This document shows positions 50,515 through 59,830 of a stretch of DNA of 64,000 bases, piece by piece. The notes beneath the pieces are model-generated. The model did not search any database. It worked only from the letters and a program-made list of their open reading frames with translations, and was not told where the DNA came from. The stretch comes from Thiovibrio sp964588325. GTDB taxonomy: Bacteria > Desulfobacterota > Desulfobulbia > Desulfobulbales > Desulfurivibrionaceae. A program made the translations under genes and the position numbers. Every line of letters begins with the position of its first letter. Positions within the stretch are counted from its first letter, which is position 1. Location: contig CAZPOR010000001.1 in the NCBI GenBank assembly GCA_964588325.1, positions 62,001 to 126,000 of the forward strand, written 5' to 3'.

Positions 50515-51912
50515 GTGAAGATTCTCGTGGTTGTGGTGGTTGCCTGGGTGTTCCTGATGATTTATGGGCAGGCCAAACCGTTGCCCAAGGGAGTCTCGCT
50601 GGAAGGGGCGGCGCACGCTGCGGCACACGTCGAGTTCCTGACCGATTGTACCTACCGGCGCAACGGGCAGCCGGTGCGCGAGCAAGCCATTTTCAACCGG
50701 GTTCATCGAATCATTGATGGGGCCGAGCGTTTCATTTTGCTCGACTTTTTTTTGTTCAACGGAGTTCATCCCAAGGGGGGGAGCTTCCCCGCCCTGTCCG
50801 AGGAACTGACCCGCAGGCTTATTGAAAAAAAGCAGCGCGCCCCCCAGGTGGACATCGTGCTTATCACCGACGCCATCAATCGAAGCTATGGGGCGGAGGA
50901 ACCGGAGCATTTCCAGAGGCTGCGAGCCAGCGGGGTGCGGGTCATGTATACGGATACCAGCAGACTGCGTGATTCCAGTTTCATCTATTCCGCCTGGTGG
51001 CGGCTCTTTTGCCAGTGGTTCGGCGCCAGCGGGAATGGCTGGCTGCCGTCGCCCTTTGCCCAGGATGGGCCCGCCATGACCCTGCGGGGGTATTTGAGCC
51101 TGTTCAACTTCAAGGCCAACCACCGCAAGGTTGTGGCCAGCGAAAAAGAAGCGCTTGTTACCTCCGCCAATCCCCATGACGCAAGCGCGTATCATTCCAA
51201 TATCGCCATTGTCGCCCAAGGTCCGGTGGTTCAGGATGTGGTCGAGTCGGAAGCCGCGGTGGCGAGGTTTTCCGGAGAGAGTGTGCCCAAGTGGGATATC
51301 CCGGTTCGTCCGCAATCCGGCGAGATGCATCTGCGCTTGCTCACCGAAGGGAAGATCAAGGCGCGGTTGCTGGCAGCCCTTGCCCGGTGCGGGAACAAGG
51401 CTTCGGTGCGGATGGCCATGTTCTATCTCTCCGATCGCGAGGTGATCGCCGGGCTTCTTGATGCCGCAGCCAGGGGGGCCGAGGTGCGTCTGCTCCTTGA
51501 CCCGAACAAGGATGCCTTTGGCCGGAGCAAAAACGGCATTCCCAACCGGCCGGTGGCCCAGGAACTTGTAGAGAAATCGCGGGGTGCAATCCAGGTGCGC
51601 TGGTATGGAACCCACGGCGAACAGTTTCACTCCAAGCTGACCATGATTTCCCTGCCCGAAGAGACAGTGCTCATCGGCGGTTCGGCAAATCTCACCCGGC
51701 GCAATCTTGACGATCTGAATTTGGAGTCCTGCCTTGAGGTGACGGCCCCTGCTGATTCACAAGTGATCCGTTCGGCAACCGGGTATTTCGAGCGGATGTG
51801 GCGAAATGACGGCGGCGACTATTCCCTCGCTTTCGCGGAGTTTTCCGAGAATTCGCCGTTTCGCTACGCCCTGTACCGTTTTCAGGAGTGGAGCGGGATG
51901 GCGACATTTTAA
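50515..51912 (+). CDS. Phospholipase D-fold protein with variant HKD motifs
   Basis: The 465-residue protein has an N-terminal membrane anchor (about 2-18) and two PLD halves, like cardiolipin synthases and PLD nucleases. Motif 1 is NHRKVVASE with H203 and K205 but Glu in place of the Asp; motif 2 is FHSKLTMIS with H372 and Ser at the Asp position, then GGSANLTRRN. The catalytic His/Lys pairs are intact. GTG 50515 has AGGAGGGG 7 bases before it and is preferred over an ATG at 50476. The natural substrate, a phospholipid or nucleic acid, cannot be told from the sequence. Confidence 0.8.
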   Translation: MKILVVVVVAWVFLMIYGQAKPLPKGVSLEGAAHAAAHVEFLTDCTYRRNGQPVREQAIFNRVHRIIDGAERFILLDFFLFNGVHPKGGSFPALSEELTRRLIEKKQRAPQVDIVLITDAINRSYGAEEPEHFQRLRASGVRVMYTDTSRLRDSSFIYSAWWRLFCQWFGASGNGWLPSPFAQDGPAMTLRGYLSLFNFKANHRKVVASEKEALVTSANPHDASAYHSNIAIVAQGPVVQDVVESEAAVARFSGESVPKWDIPVRPQSGEMHLRLLTEGKIKARLLAALARCGNKASVRMAMFYLSDREVIAGLLDAAARGAEVRLLLDPNKDAFGRSKNGIPNRPVAQELVEKSRGAIQVRWYGTHGEQFHSKLTMISLPEETVLIGGSANLTRRNLDDLNLESCLEVTAPADSQVIRSATGYFERMWRNDGGDYSLAFAEFSENSPFRYALYRFQEWSGMATF

Positions 51913-51935
51913 CCGCACACTGGCGCGACGACTTG

Positions 51936-51944
51936 TGCTACAAT
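51936..51944 (+). promoter_or_regulatory. Extended -10 element before the hybrid kinase gene
   Basis: TGC directly followed by TACAAT is an extended -10; no -35 is evident at 16-18 bases. It lies 80 bases before the kinase start at 52024. Confidence 0.45.
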
Positions 51945-52023
51945 AAAAAAAAAGCGGTGAACCAAGGGGATACTCAGGGCTGGGAGGCTAGGGCGCTCGG
52001 CCAATAGGGCTTTGGGGGCGACC

Positions 52024-54456
52024 ATGAATGAAAAGATTCTGGTAGTGGACAACCAGCCGCTGATGCTCAGGCTCATGAGCAATTTTTTGGGCAAGAAAGG
52101 CTATGAGGTCAAAACCGCGCCTGACAGCATGACAGCCCTTGCCGTGCTTGCTGATTTTGTTCCGGACGTCATGTTCGTGGATATGGTGATGCCGCATATC
52201 AGCGGCGACAAACTGTGCCGGATCGTGCGCTCCATGCCGGAGTTGAAAAACGTCTGTATCATCATCCTCTCCGCCATCGCTGCGGAAGAAAACATCGACT
52301 GCGCTTCGTTCGGCGCCAATGCCTGCATCGCCAAGGGACCTTTCCGCGACATCGAGCAGCATATTTCCCGGTTGCTTGCCGCCCGCGACAACAATGAAGA
52401 GCTGTTATCTTCAGGGATTGCCGGGCTTGAAACCGTTTACCAGCGGGATATCACCAAGGAGCTGCTGAGTTCGAGGAAGCATTTCGAGGTTGTCCTTGGC
52501 AATATCAGCGAAGGGATTGTCGAGTGCACCGGCGAGGGGCGGATTGTGTATGTCAATGCCGCCGGCGCGGCCATCCTTGGGGCCCGGGAAGAAAAAATCC
52601 TGGTCGCTGACTTTTTCGATTTTTTTGCGGAAGGCATGCGGCAGGAAGTGGCACATGTTTTTGCCGGACTCGGCGAGCATCCCATTGCCCTGGGCGAGGA
52701 AACAGTCCTGCTGCTGAAGGGGCGGCGGGTTGCCCTGATCGTGCTGCCCATTGTCGATGCCGGCCAGCGCACGGCCATTGTGATCATCCAGGACATTACC
52801 GGGCGCAAAGCCGCGGAAGAAAAGCTTGAGAGCTATCGTGACCATCTGGAAAAAATGGTGGTGGCGCGCACGGCGGAGCTTTCCCAAAAAAATGAGCAGC
52901 TCCGCGCGGAGATTCGGGAACGCCGCTCCGCCGAGGAACGAATGGGAAAGGCCCAGCGGGAGTGGGAACGAACCTTCGATGCGGTGGACGACATCGTTAC
53001 CTTGCAGGATGCCTCTTTGCGCCTGACCAGGGTAAACAAGGCGACGTGCCGGATTTTGCGCAAAACAGAGGCGGAACTGGTTGGCCGGTATTGTTACGAA
53101 GTATTCCGGGGGGCTACCGAACCCTGTCCGGGGTGCTTGGCGCATTGTGCTTCCTCTGTCCGCAAGTCATACACTCAGGAGATTGTGCATCCGGATTCGG
53201 GCAAGACCTTTTTGCTCACTGCCACCCCGGTTATGGACGACCAGGGGCGGATAAGCGGCGTTACCCATTTTGCCAAGGACATCAGCGAGCAGAAAAAATT
53301 GGAGTTCCAGCTCATGCAGGCCCAGAAGATGGAGGCCATCGGCACCCTGGCCGGGGGCATTGCCCATGATTTCAACAATATCCTGGCTGCGGTCGTGGGA
53401 TACACGGAGCTGGCCATGCTGGATCTGCAACAGAATATGCCCGTGTATGCCAAACTTGAGGAAGTGACCAGGGCAGGCAGGCGGGCCAGGGATCTGGTGG
53501 CGCAGATCCTGACCTTCAGCAGGCACAGCGAGGCAAAGCGGGAACCCCTTGAGCTGCGCGGCATAGTCAAGGAGGCCATGAAGCTGCTCAGGGCCTCCCT
53601 GCCCAGCACTGTCGAAATGAAGCAGGAAATAAGCGACCAGCCCTGTTGGGCCTTGGCTGACCCGGTGCAGATCCATCAGGTGCTGATGAACCTCTGTATC
53701 AATGCCTCCCAGGCCATGCGCGGCAGGGGGGGGCTCTTGCTGGTTACCCTTGCTCCCGAGGAAATTGACGATTCCCGCGCCGCAAGGAATCCGGACCTTC
53801 GGCCCGGCCTCTATGTGCATCTCGGGGTGCGGGATACCGGTCAGGGCATGGAGCAGGAGGTGATGGGCCGGATCTTCGAGCCGTTTTTCACCACCAAGCA
53901 AACCGGGGAAGGAACCGGGATGGGGCTTGCGGTGGTGCATGGGATCGTGAAAAGCCATAAGGGCGCCATTGAGGTTGCCAGCCAGCCGGGACAGGGAACG
54001 GTTTTTGATCTGTATTTCCCCTGCATCACCGAGACCGGGGAGCTTGGCGAGAACGGTGGTGATTCGCCCCTGTCCAGCGGCACGGAGCGCATCCTGTTTG
54101 TGGATGATGAGCCTGCCTTGGCCGAATTGGGCAAGCAAGCGCTGGGCTCCTTGGGATACCAGGTTGAATCCCATGGCGACAGCCGGGAGGCCTGGGCACG
54201 GTTTGTTGCCGCTCCGGACGCCTTTGACCTGGTCATCACCGACCTGACCATGCCGGGGATGACCGGAGCTCAGCTTGCCGGAAAGATCCTGGCCTTGCGT
54301 CCCGCCATTCCGGTTATCCTGACCACGGGCTATAGCGACATCCTTACCGAGGAGGAAGCCCGGGAGCTGGGGGTGCATGAGTATCTGCTCAAACCTTTCA
54401 GCACCGCGAGATTGGCAGAGGTGGTGCGACGAACGCTTGATGCCGATGAACACTGA
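52024..54456 (+). CDS. Hybrid histidine kinase, receiver-PAS-PAS-kinase-receiver
   Basis: An 810-residue cytosolic protein with two receivers. The N-terminal receiver has D53 (FVDMVMPHISG). A PAS domain (about 150-265), a coiled coil, a second PAS (about 300-425) with cysteines in PCPGCLAHC, HisKA with H448 (AGGIAHDFNNILAAVVGY), HATPase (DTGQGM, GTGMGLAVV) and a C-terminal receiver with D740 (ITDLTMPGMTG, then LLKPF) follow. The GIAHDFNN kinase class often pairs with phosphorelay partners. It overlaps the next kinase gene by 11 bases, and a lone receiver gene follows. The N-terminal receiver suggests input from another kinase. Confidence 0.88.
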   Translation: MNEKILVVDNQPLMLRLMSNFLGKKGYEVKTAPDSMTALAVLADFVPDVMFVDMVMPHISGDKLCRIVRSMPELKNVCIIILSAIAAEENIDCASFGANACIAKGPFRDIEQHISRLLAARDNNEELLSSGIAGLETVYQRDITKELLSSRKHFEVVLGNISEGIVECTGEGRIVYVNAAGAAILGAREEKILVADFFDFFAEGMRQEVAHVFAGLGEHPIALGEETVLLLKGRRVALIVLPIVDAGQRTAIVIIQDITGRKAAEEKLESYRDHLEKMVVARTAELSQKNEQLRAEIRERRSAEERMGKAQREWERTFDAVDDIVTLQDASLRLTRVNKATCRILRKTEAELVGRYCYEVFRGATEPCPGCLAHCASSVRKSYTQEIVHPDSGKTFLLTATPVMDDQGRISGVTHFAKDISEQKKLEFQLMQAQKMEAIGTLAGGIAHDFNNILAAVVGYTELAMLDLQQNMPVYAKLEEVTRAGRRARDLVAQILTFSRHSEAKREPLELRGIVKEAMKLLRASLPSTVEMKQEISDQPCWALADPVQIHQVLMNLCINASQAMRGRGGLLLVTLAPEEIDDSRAARNPDLRPGLYVHLGVRDTGQGMEQEVMGRIFEPFFTTKQTGEGTGMGLAVVHGIVKSHKGAIEVASQPGQGTVFDLYFPCITETGELGENGGDSPLSSGTERILFVDDEPALAELGKQALGSLGYQVESHGDSREAWARFVAAPDAFDLVITDLTMPGMTGAQLAGKILALRPAIPVILTTGYSDILTEEEARELGVHEYLLKPFSTARLAEVVRRTLDADEH

Positions 54457-56263
54457 GCCGGCTTTCCCGAAAGCCTTTTCCCGGCGGATGCGCAAAAGCC
54501 TTCTGAATATCCTGGCTTTTTTGGGAGGGGCTGTGTTGCTTTTCCTTGTTACCCTCTGGTATCCGGGGCGGCTGAACGCTGATTTTCCCGTGGAGACAAG
54601 CCTCATGCTGTTCTCCGGCGGGCTCGGCGGGGTATTCGCGCTCCGCTGGTTTGTGCAGCGGAGGAAAAGCAGGGAGCGCGAGGCCAATCTCCTCATGGTT
54701 GTGCGGACCATGCGCCGGATACATCTTCGGCTGGCCGAGAGAAAAAGCCGAGACGAATTACTCCAGGGCATCTGCAGGATCCTGGTGGACGAGGGGCATT
54801 ATTTCAGTGCCTGGCTGGCCCTGATGGACAGAGAAGGAAATCTGATCCGTTGCGCCGAATACGGCCTGGGAGAACGGTTTTTCCAGGTGCGCCAAGGCAT
54901 GGAGCAGGGGCATTTCCCGGAATGCGCGCAAAAAGCCCTGTCCGGAGAACGATTGGTGCTGAGCGATTCGGCAAGCCGTTGCGCGGGTTGTCTTTTTCCG
55001 GCAAGCGATACGGACAGGGTTTGCTGTGCCGCCAGGTTAATCCACCGCGATCAGTTCTATGGCCTGTTGAGCGTTTCCTTTTCCGCGGCCCGCAAGCACA
55101 ACCTTGAAGAACGGATGCTCTTCGCGGAAATCGTCCGGGATGTGGGGCAGACTCTGCATCTTTTGGAGCTTGAAGGGCAGCGGGCCGTTACCGAAAACAG
55201 GTTCAGGGAGCTGGTGGAAAATTCCCTGGCCGGGATTCTCCTGATTCAGGACAACGCGATCATCTATCGCAACCCGGAGCAGAAAAGACTTTTCGGGCCT
55301 CTCCCCGCCGGGTTCCGGCCGAACGCCTTTGTCGGGGTGCACCCCGACGACCGGGAAAAGGTGGAGACGGCCTATGGCAGGGTCAGCCGCGGGGAGGCAG
55401 CCTCCGTGGATCTTGACTTCCGGTTTTATCCGCAGCGGAAGGGCGATGAAACCCAGGCCATGAAATGGGTGTTCTGCCGGGCCAGCAGGATTGAATATAA
55501 TGGCAGGGAAACGATGCTGGTCAGCATGATCGACATCACCCGAAACCGGGAGCTGGAACAGATTGTCCGGGTTCAGGACAAGATGTCTTCCCTGGGGCGC
55601 GTGGCTGCGGGCATTGCCCATGAGATCCGCAACCCGTTATCCGGCATCAATATCTATCTCGACACCCTGGCGAAGATGTATGAGCGCGGGGCCAATCTGG
55701 AAACGGTGGGCGAGATTCTTGCCCAGATGAAGGTTGCCTCCGGAAAAATAGAATCGGTGATCCGGCGGGTCATGGATTTTTCAAAGCCCGGGCAGCCGCG
55801 GCTGGCGATGGTTGATGTCAATCTGCCGGTGGAAAACGCTCTGTCTCTCTGCGCCGCTGCCTTGCGGAGGGACAGGGTGGAGCTGAAGAAGGAGCTGGCC
55901 TGCGATTTGCCGCGCTGCCGGGTCGATGCCAGCCTGATTGAACAGGTTGTGCTCAATCTGCTGACCAATGCGGCAGAGGCCCTGCGTCAGGCCGAGAACA
56001 AGAAGATATCGGTGCGGACCGCTCTCGAAAAGAAAACGGTGGTGATCCGGGTGGCTGATTCGGGACCGGGTATTCAGGAAGGCCTGCGGGATAAGATTTT
56101 TGATCCGTTTTACACGACCAAGAGCGACGGAACCGGCATCGGTCTCAGTCTGTGCCAGCGGATCATCACCGACCATCACGGCACACTGACCGTGGAGGAA
56201 AGCGCCTGGGGCGGCGCGGAATTCGTCATTGCCCTGGCGGCTGAACCGGAGCGGGAGGATTGA
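54446..56263 (+). CDS. Membrane sensor histidine kinase with GAF and PAS domains
   Basis: The 605-residue kinase has two transmembrane helices (about 17-36, 46-64), a GAF-like domain (85-235) with several cysteines (DSASRCAGC, then RVCCAARL), a PAS domain (245-365), HisKA H392 (AGIAHEIRNPLSG) and HATPase (DSGPGI, GTGIGLSLC). Start is ATG 54446 or 54440, both inside the end of the previous gene. It is in an operon with the upstream hybrid kinase and the receiver downstream. The Cys pairs in the GAF region could sense redox or bind metal. It has no receiver of its own. Confidence 0.85.
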   Translation: MNTEPAFPKAFSRRMRKSLLNILAFLGGAVLLFLVTLWYPGRLNADFPVETSLMLFSGGLGGVFALRWFVQRRKSREREANLLMVVRTMRRIHLRLAERKSRDELLQGICRILVDEGHYFSAWLALMDREGNLIRCAEYGLGERFFQVRQGMEQGHFPECAQKALSGERLVLSDSASRCAGCLFPASDTDRVCCAARLIHRDQFYGLLSVSFSAARKHNLEERMLFAEIVRDVGQTLHLLELEGQRAVTENRFRELVENSLAGILLIQDNAIIYRNPEQKRLFGPLPAGFRPNAFVGVHPDDREKVETAYGRVSRGEAASVDLDFRFYPQRKGDETQAMKWVFCRASRIEYNGRETMLVSMIDITRNRELEQIVRVQDKMSSLGRVAAGIAHEIRNPLSGINIYLDTLAKMYERGANLETVGEILAQMKVASGKIESVIRRVMDFSKPGQPRLAMVDVNLPVENALSLCAAALRRDRVELKKELACDLPRCRVDASLIEQVVLNLLTNAAEALRQAENKKISVRTALEKKTVVIRVADSGPGIQEGLRDKIFDPFYTTKSDGTGIGLSLCQRIITDHHGTLTVEESAWGGAEFVIALAAEPERED

Positions 56264-56282
56264 ACTCCCGGAGGAGGACGGT

Positions 56283-56702
56283 ATGGATCTGTTCGCGCGA
56301 TTGCAGGGGATGAAGGTGCTGCTGGTTGAGGATGAACCGCTGATCAGGGATTCCTTGCAGCGTTTCTTTGCCAATGAGAAGTGCACCATCATGGCGGCGG
56401 AAACAGGGGAGGATGCTCTGGAGATCATCAAGGGCAACACCTGCGATATCGTCATCATCGATTACCGTCTGCCCGGCATGGACGGACTTGAGTTTTTAAA
56501 ACGGGCCCAGCGTCTCAATGCCCGGTTCAAGAAAATCCTGATCACCGCCTACATGACCGAGCCTGTCATTTCCGAGGCCTTCCGTCTCGGAGTGCATGAG
56601 TTCATCGAAAAACCCTTTGCCATGGAAGATCTGGAGGAAGTCCTTGTCCGGATCCTTGAGAAAAAAAAGCGAACCAACGGGCGAGGCCCGGTCAAAACTT
56701 AG
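56283..56702 (+). CDS. Single-domain response regulator
   Basis: A 139-residue receiver with no output domain. The acidic pocket (EDE near 16-18) and phospho-aspartate D60 (IIDYRLPGMDG) are present, with Thr in LITAYM and Lys in EKPF. A full GGAGGAGG precedes ATG 56283. It would act as the phosphorelay carrier or by protein-protein contact. It lies 19 bases after the kinase gene. The C-terminal tail is Lys/Arg-rich. Confidence 0.88.
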   Translation: MDLFARLQGMKVLLVEDEPLIRDSLQRFFANEKCTIMAAETGEDALEIIKGNTCDIVIIDYRLPGMDGLEFLKRAQRLNARFKKILITAYMTEPVISEAFRLGVHEFIEKPFAMEDLEEVLVRILEKKKRTNGRGPVKT

Positions 56703-56739
56703 CAAAGTCCGGGGGGGACTTGACCACAGGAGGTGCAGG

Positions 56740-57192
56740 ATGAAGGAACTTATCCCAAAGAAACCGTTTTCAGAGCTCAGCACCGTGCGCAACGAGATGG
56801 ACCGGCTGTGGAACCGGTTTCTGGATGATTGGCCATTGCCCGCCATGTTCACCAAGGGGTGGGCACCCATGGCCGACATCTCGGAAACCAAGGACAAACT
56901 GATCGTCAAGGCCGAGCTGCCAGGACTTGACCCGGAAGACATCAAGCTGAGTCTCTCCGGCAATCTGTTGACCATTGAGGGCGAGAAGAAAAAGGAAAAA
57001 GAGGAGAAAGACGAGCACCACTACTATCTGGAGCGCTACAGCGGGGCGTTTCACCGGGCGTTCCGCCTGCCGGTGGAGGTGCGGGAGGACAAGATCGAGG
57101 CCAAGTTCGACAAGGGCGTGCTCACCATTACCCTGCCCAAGACGGCAAAAACCCAAAAAAAAGAAATCAAGATCAACAAGAGCAAAGCATAA
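56740..57192 (+). CDS. Small heat-shock protein Hsp20
   Basis: The 150-residue protein is an ATP-independent holdase of the alpha-crystallin family. The core domain starts around WAPMADISETKDKLIVKAEL (approx. 40-60) and includes the GVLTITLPK motif; the tail has KEIKINKS with the I-x-I-type motif that links oligomers. AGGAGGTG lies 4-11 bases before ATG 56740. It sits after two kinases and a receiver, 37 bases from the last, so it may be under their control or read through; no sigma-32 promoter or CIRCE element was seen just upstream. Confidence 0.93.
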   Translation: MKELIPKKPFSELSTVRNEMDRLWNRFLDDWPLPAMFTKGWAPMADISETKDKLIVKAELPGLDPEDIKLSLSGNLLTIEGEKKKEKEEKDEHHYYLERYSGAFHRAFRLPVEVREDKIEAKFDKGVLTITLPKTAKTQKKEIKINKSKA

Positions 57193-57314
57193 AAAAATTC
57201 CCCCCTGGGTTTTGCCTGCCGGTGTTGATTGTGTTGTCTGCCGAACTGTTTCATAAGGGTGCAAAAGTGCGGCGGCGTGTTGTCCCATGAACCCCAACAT
57301 ACAGTGAGGATCCC

Positions 57315-59009
57315 ATGGGCCCCATCTGGCTGAAGCATTATCCCCAAGGCGTTCCCGCGGAAATCAACGTCCACTCTTTCGTTTCGCTCAAGGAGATGCT
57401 GGAACAATGCTGCGAAAAATTTCGCACGCGTCCTGCATTCACCAACATGGGAGTTTCCTTGAGCTATGACGAGATCGATCGGTTTTCCCGGGATTTCGGC
57501 GCGTATCTGCAGCAGCGCCTCGGGTTGCAAAAGGGCGAGCGCGTGGCGATCATGCTGCCCAACCTGCTGCAATACCCGGTGGCGCTGTTCGGCGCCTTGC
57601 GCATCGGCCTGGTGGTGGTCAACGTCAATCCTCTCTACACCGCGCGCGAGCTGCAGCGCCAGCTTGTCGATTCCGGCGCGGTCGCCATCGTGGTCCTGGA
57701 AAATTTTGCGCACACGCTTGAGGAAATTCTGGATTCCACTCTAGTGCGGCATATCGTCACCACCCAGGTGGGCGATTTGTTTCCGCCGGTCAAGGCATGG
57801 ATGGTCAACTTTGCGGTCAAACGAATCAAGCGGATGGTGGTGCCCTGGCATCTGCCCGGGAGTGTCGGTTTCAACGAGGCGCTCATGCGCGGCCGTCGCC
57901 ACAGCCTGCAAGACGTGGCGGTTGCGGCCGAGGACATCGCCTTCCTGCAATACACCGGCGGCACGACCGGGGTGGCCAAAGGCGCGGTCCTGTCCCACGC
58001 CAATCTGGTGGCTAATGTCGAGCAGACCTCGGCCTGGATCGGCGGCACGCTCAAGGAAGGCGAGGAGGTGGTGGTGACGCCGCTGCCTCTCTATCACATC
58101 TTTGCGCTCACGGCCAATCTGCTCACCTTCGTGAAATGGGGCGCGAACAATGTCCTTATTACCAATCCGCGCGATATTCCCGGATTTATTAAGGAGTTGT
58201 GCGCCGCCCGCTTTACTGTCATCACCGGGGTCAACACCCTGTTTAACATGCTGCTCAACGCGCCGGATTTTAAAAAAGTAAGGCAAGCCAATGGGGGGGC
58301 GCTCAAGATTTCGGTGGCGGGCGGCATGTCGGTGCAGCGCGTCGTGGCGGAACGGTGGCAGCAGGCGATGGGTGTGCCTCTGCTCGAAGGCTACGGGCTG
58401 ACCGAAGCTTCCCCCATTGTCTGTGTCAATCCCCTTGGCAACAAGTCGTTCAGCGGCGCCATGGGAATGCCGCTGCCTTCCACCCGTGTGGAAATCCGCG
58501 ACGCGGCTGGAAACGAACTGCCTCCGGGGGAAGAAGGCGAACTCTGCGTCAAGGGGCCGCAGGTGATGCGCGGATACTGGAACATGCCCGAAGAAACAAC
58601 CCAGGTTCTTTCCGCGGACGGGTGGCTCGCCACCGGGGATATTTGCCTGATGGACGAGACCGGCAGCATCCGTTTCATCGATCGCCGCAAGGATGTGATC
58701 GTGGTGTCGGGTTTCAAGGTTTGGCCCAACGAGGTCGAGGAAGTGATGATGCTGCTGCCCGGGGTCAAGGAGGCGGGGGTGGTGGGGGTGCCCGATGAAA
58801 AAAGCGGCGAGGCGGTCAAGGTCTATCTGGTGAAGAAGGACCCGGCTCTTTCCGCCCAAGCTGTGATCGCCCATTGCAAGGCGAACCTGGCCGGGTACAA
58901 GATCCCGAAACAGGTGGAATTCCGCGATTCGCTGCCAAAATCGCCCATCGGCAAGATCTTGCGCCGGAAGCTGAAGGAAGGGCAAGAGCCCGTTGCGGCG
59001 CGGGTATGA
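57315..59009 (+). CDS. fadD: Long-chain fatty acid-CoA ligase
   Basis: AMP-forming ligase activating free fatty acids to acyl-CoA. The 564-residue protein shows the P-loop YTGGTTGVAKGA (about 213-224), GYGLTEASP, the LATGDICLMDETG region and the C-terminal Lys in LPKSPIGKILRR. It resembles FadD over its whole length. GTGAGGATCCC precedes ATG 57315. It shares ATGA with the next gene, so is co-translated with a CREST-type membrane hydrolase. The 122-base spacer before it has a weak TTGATT/TTTCAT promoter at best. This begins a four-gene cluster with a somewhat higher share of CGC Arg codons than its neighbours, read by eye. Confidence 0.92.
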   Translation: MGPIWLKHYPQGVPAEINVHSFVSLKEMLEQCCEKFRTRPAFTNMGVSLSYDEIDRFSRDFGAYLQQRLGLQKGERVAIMLPNLLQYPVALFGALRIGLVVVNVNPLYTARELQRQLVDSGAVAIVVLENFAHTLEEILDSTLVRHIVTTQVGDLFPPVKAWMVNFAVKRIKRMVVPWHLPGSVGFNEALMRGRRHSLQDVAVAAEDIAFLQYTGGTTGVAKGAVLSHANLVANVEQTSAWIGGTLKEGEEVVVTPLPLYHIFALTANLLTFVKWGANNVLITNPRDIPGFIKELCAARFTVITGVNTLFNMLLNAPDFKKVRQANGGALKISVAGGMSVQRVVAERWQQAMGVPLLEGYGLTEASPIVCVNPLGNKSFSGAMGMPLPSTRVEIRDAAGNELPPGEEGELCVKGPQVMRGYWNMPEETTQVLSADGWLATGDICLMDETGSIRFIDRRKDVIVVSGFKVWPNEVEEVMMLLPGVKEAGVVGVPDEKSGEAVKVYLVKKDPALSAQAVIAHCKANLAGYKIPKQVEFRDSLPKSPIGKILRRKLKEGQEPVAARV

Positions 59010-59830
59010 GCGGGTTGCGCGCCATTCCCTCAAGGGCGAAAGTGGTCGGCCTGTTAGTGCCGGCAGCGGCGCTGGGTGTTTTCACCCTGATGCTGCCTCC
59101 CATTCCGCAGCCTTTGGAATATCACCGGTTTGCCGACCAGCGATCTTTCCTCGGCCTGCCTAATTTTCTTGATACTGTTTCCAATGCGTTGTTCGTGCTG
59201 GTAGGAGTGGCCGGCATGCTTTTTTTACGGGGTTCGTCCGCAGATCGTGCCTTTATCGAGCCGCGCGAATCGCACCCCTATGCCCTTTTTTTTGCCGCCG
59301 TCATTCTGGTCGGTTTCGGTTCGGGTGCGTATCACCTGGCCCCGGACAATGAACGCCTGGTCTGGGACAGGGCGACGATTGCCCTGGCGCTTATGGCCTG
59401 GTTTGCAGCAATCCTGTGCGAACGCGCGAGCCCGGCCGTCGGCCTGCGTCTTTTGCCGCTGCTCGTCGTTGCCGGGCTGGGCAGCGTTGCCTATTGGGGC
59501 GCAAGCGAAGCCAACGGCGCCGGAGATCTGCGTTTTTATGGGCTGATGCAGTGTCTGCCGATGCTGCTGATCCCTCTGCTGCTTATCCTGTATCCTTCAC
59601 GCTACAGCGGCGACCGCGATATTGTGATCGTCATCGGCCTGTATGTGCTGGCGTTGCTGCTCGATGCGAGCGATCGCCCGGTTTTCAGGCTGACCAACGG
59701 TCTGATCAGCGGTCACACGGCCAAGCATCTGGTTGCAGCCCTGGCGGCATATTGGATCATGCGCCACTTGAAACACCGAAGAATTGTGCGAGGCTGGGAT
59801 GACATCTTCCCGAACAATACTGCACGCTGA
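59006..59830 (+). CDS. CREST/alkaline-ceramidase-like membrane hydrolase
   Basis: The 274-residue integral membrane protein has about seven hydrophobic segments. The putative zinc site of the CREST superfamily (alkaline ceramidases, PAQR receptors, Per1) is recognisable: S59 in TVSNAL, H110 and D121 in GSGAYHLAPDNERLVWD, and H237/H241 in GHTAKHL. In ceramidases these residues bind Zn2+ and cleave the N-acyl bond of a sphingolipid. The start shares ATGA with fadD; the end overlaps the transporter gene by 32 bases. The substrate could be an amide-linked lipid; this is inference from the fold and neighbours. Confidence 0.72.
   Translation: MSGLRAIPSRAKVVGLLVPAAALGVFTLMLPPIPQPLEYHRFADQRSFLGLPNFLDTVSNALFVLVGVAGMLFLRGSSADRAFIEPRESHPYALFFAAVILVGFGSGAYHLAPDNERLVWDRATIALALMAWFAAILCERASPAVGLRLLPLLVVAGLGSVAYWGASEANGAGDLRFYGLMQCLPMLLIPLLLILYPSRYSGDRDIVIVIGLYVLALLLDASDRPVFRLTNGLISGHTAKHLVAALAAYWIMRHLKHRRIVRGWDDIFPNNTAR

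Noticed and set aside
56703..56739. CIRCE or sigma-32 promoter before hsp20
   Set aside because: No inverted repeat of CIRCE type and no CTTGAA/CCCCAT pair at proper spacing were visible.
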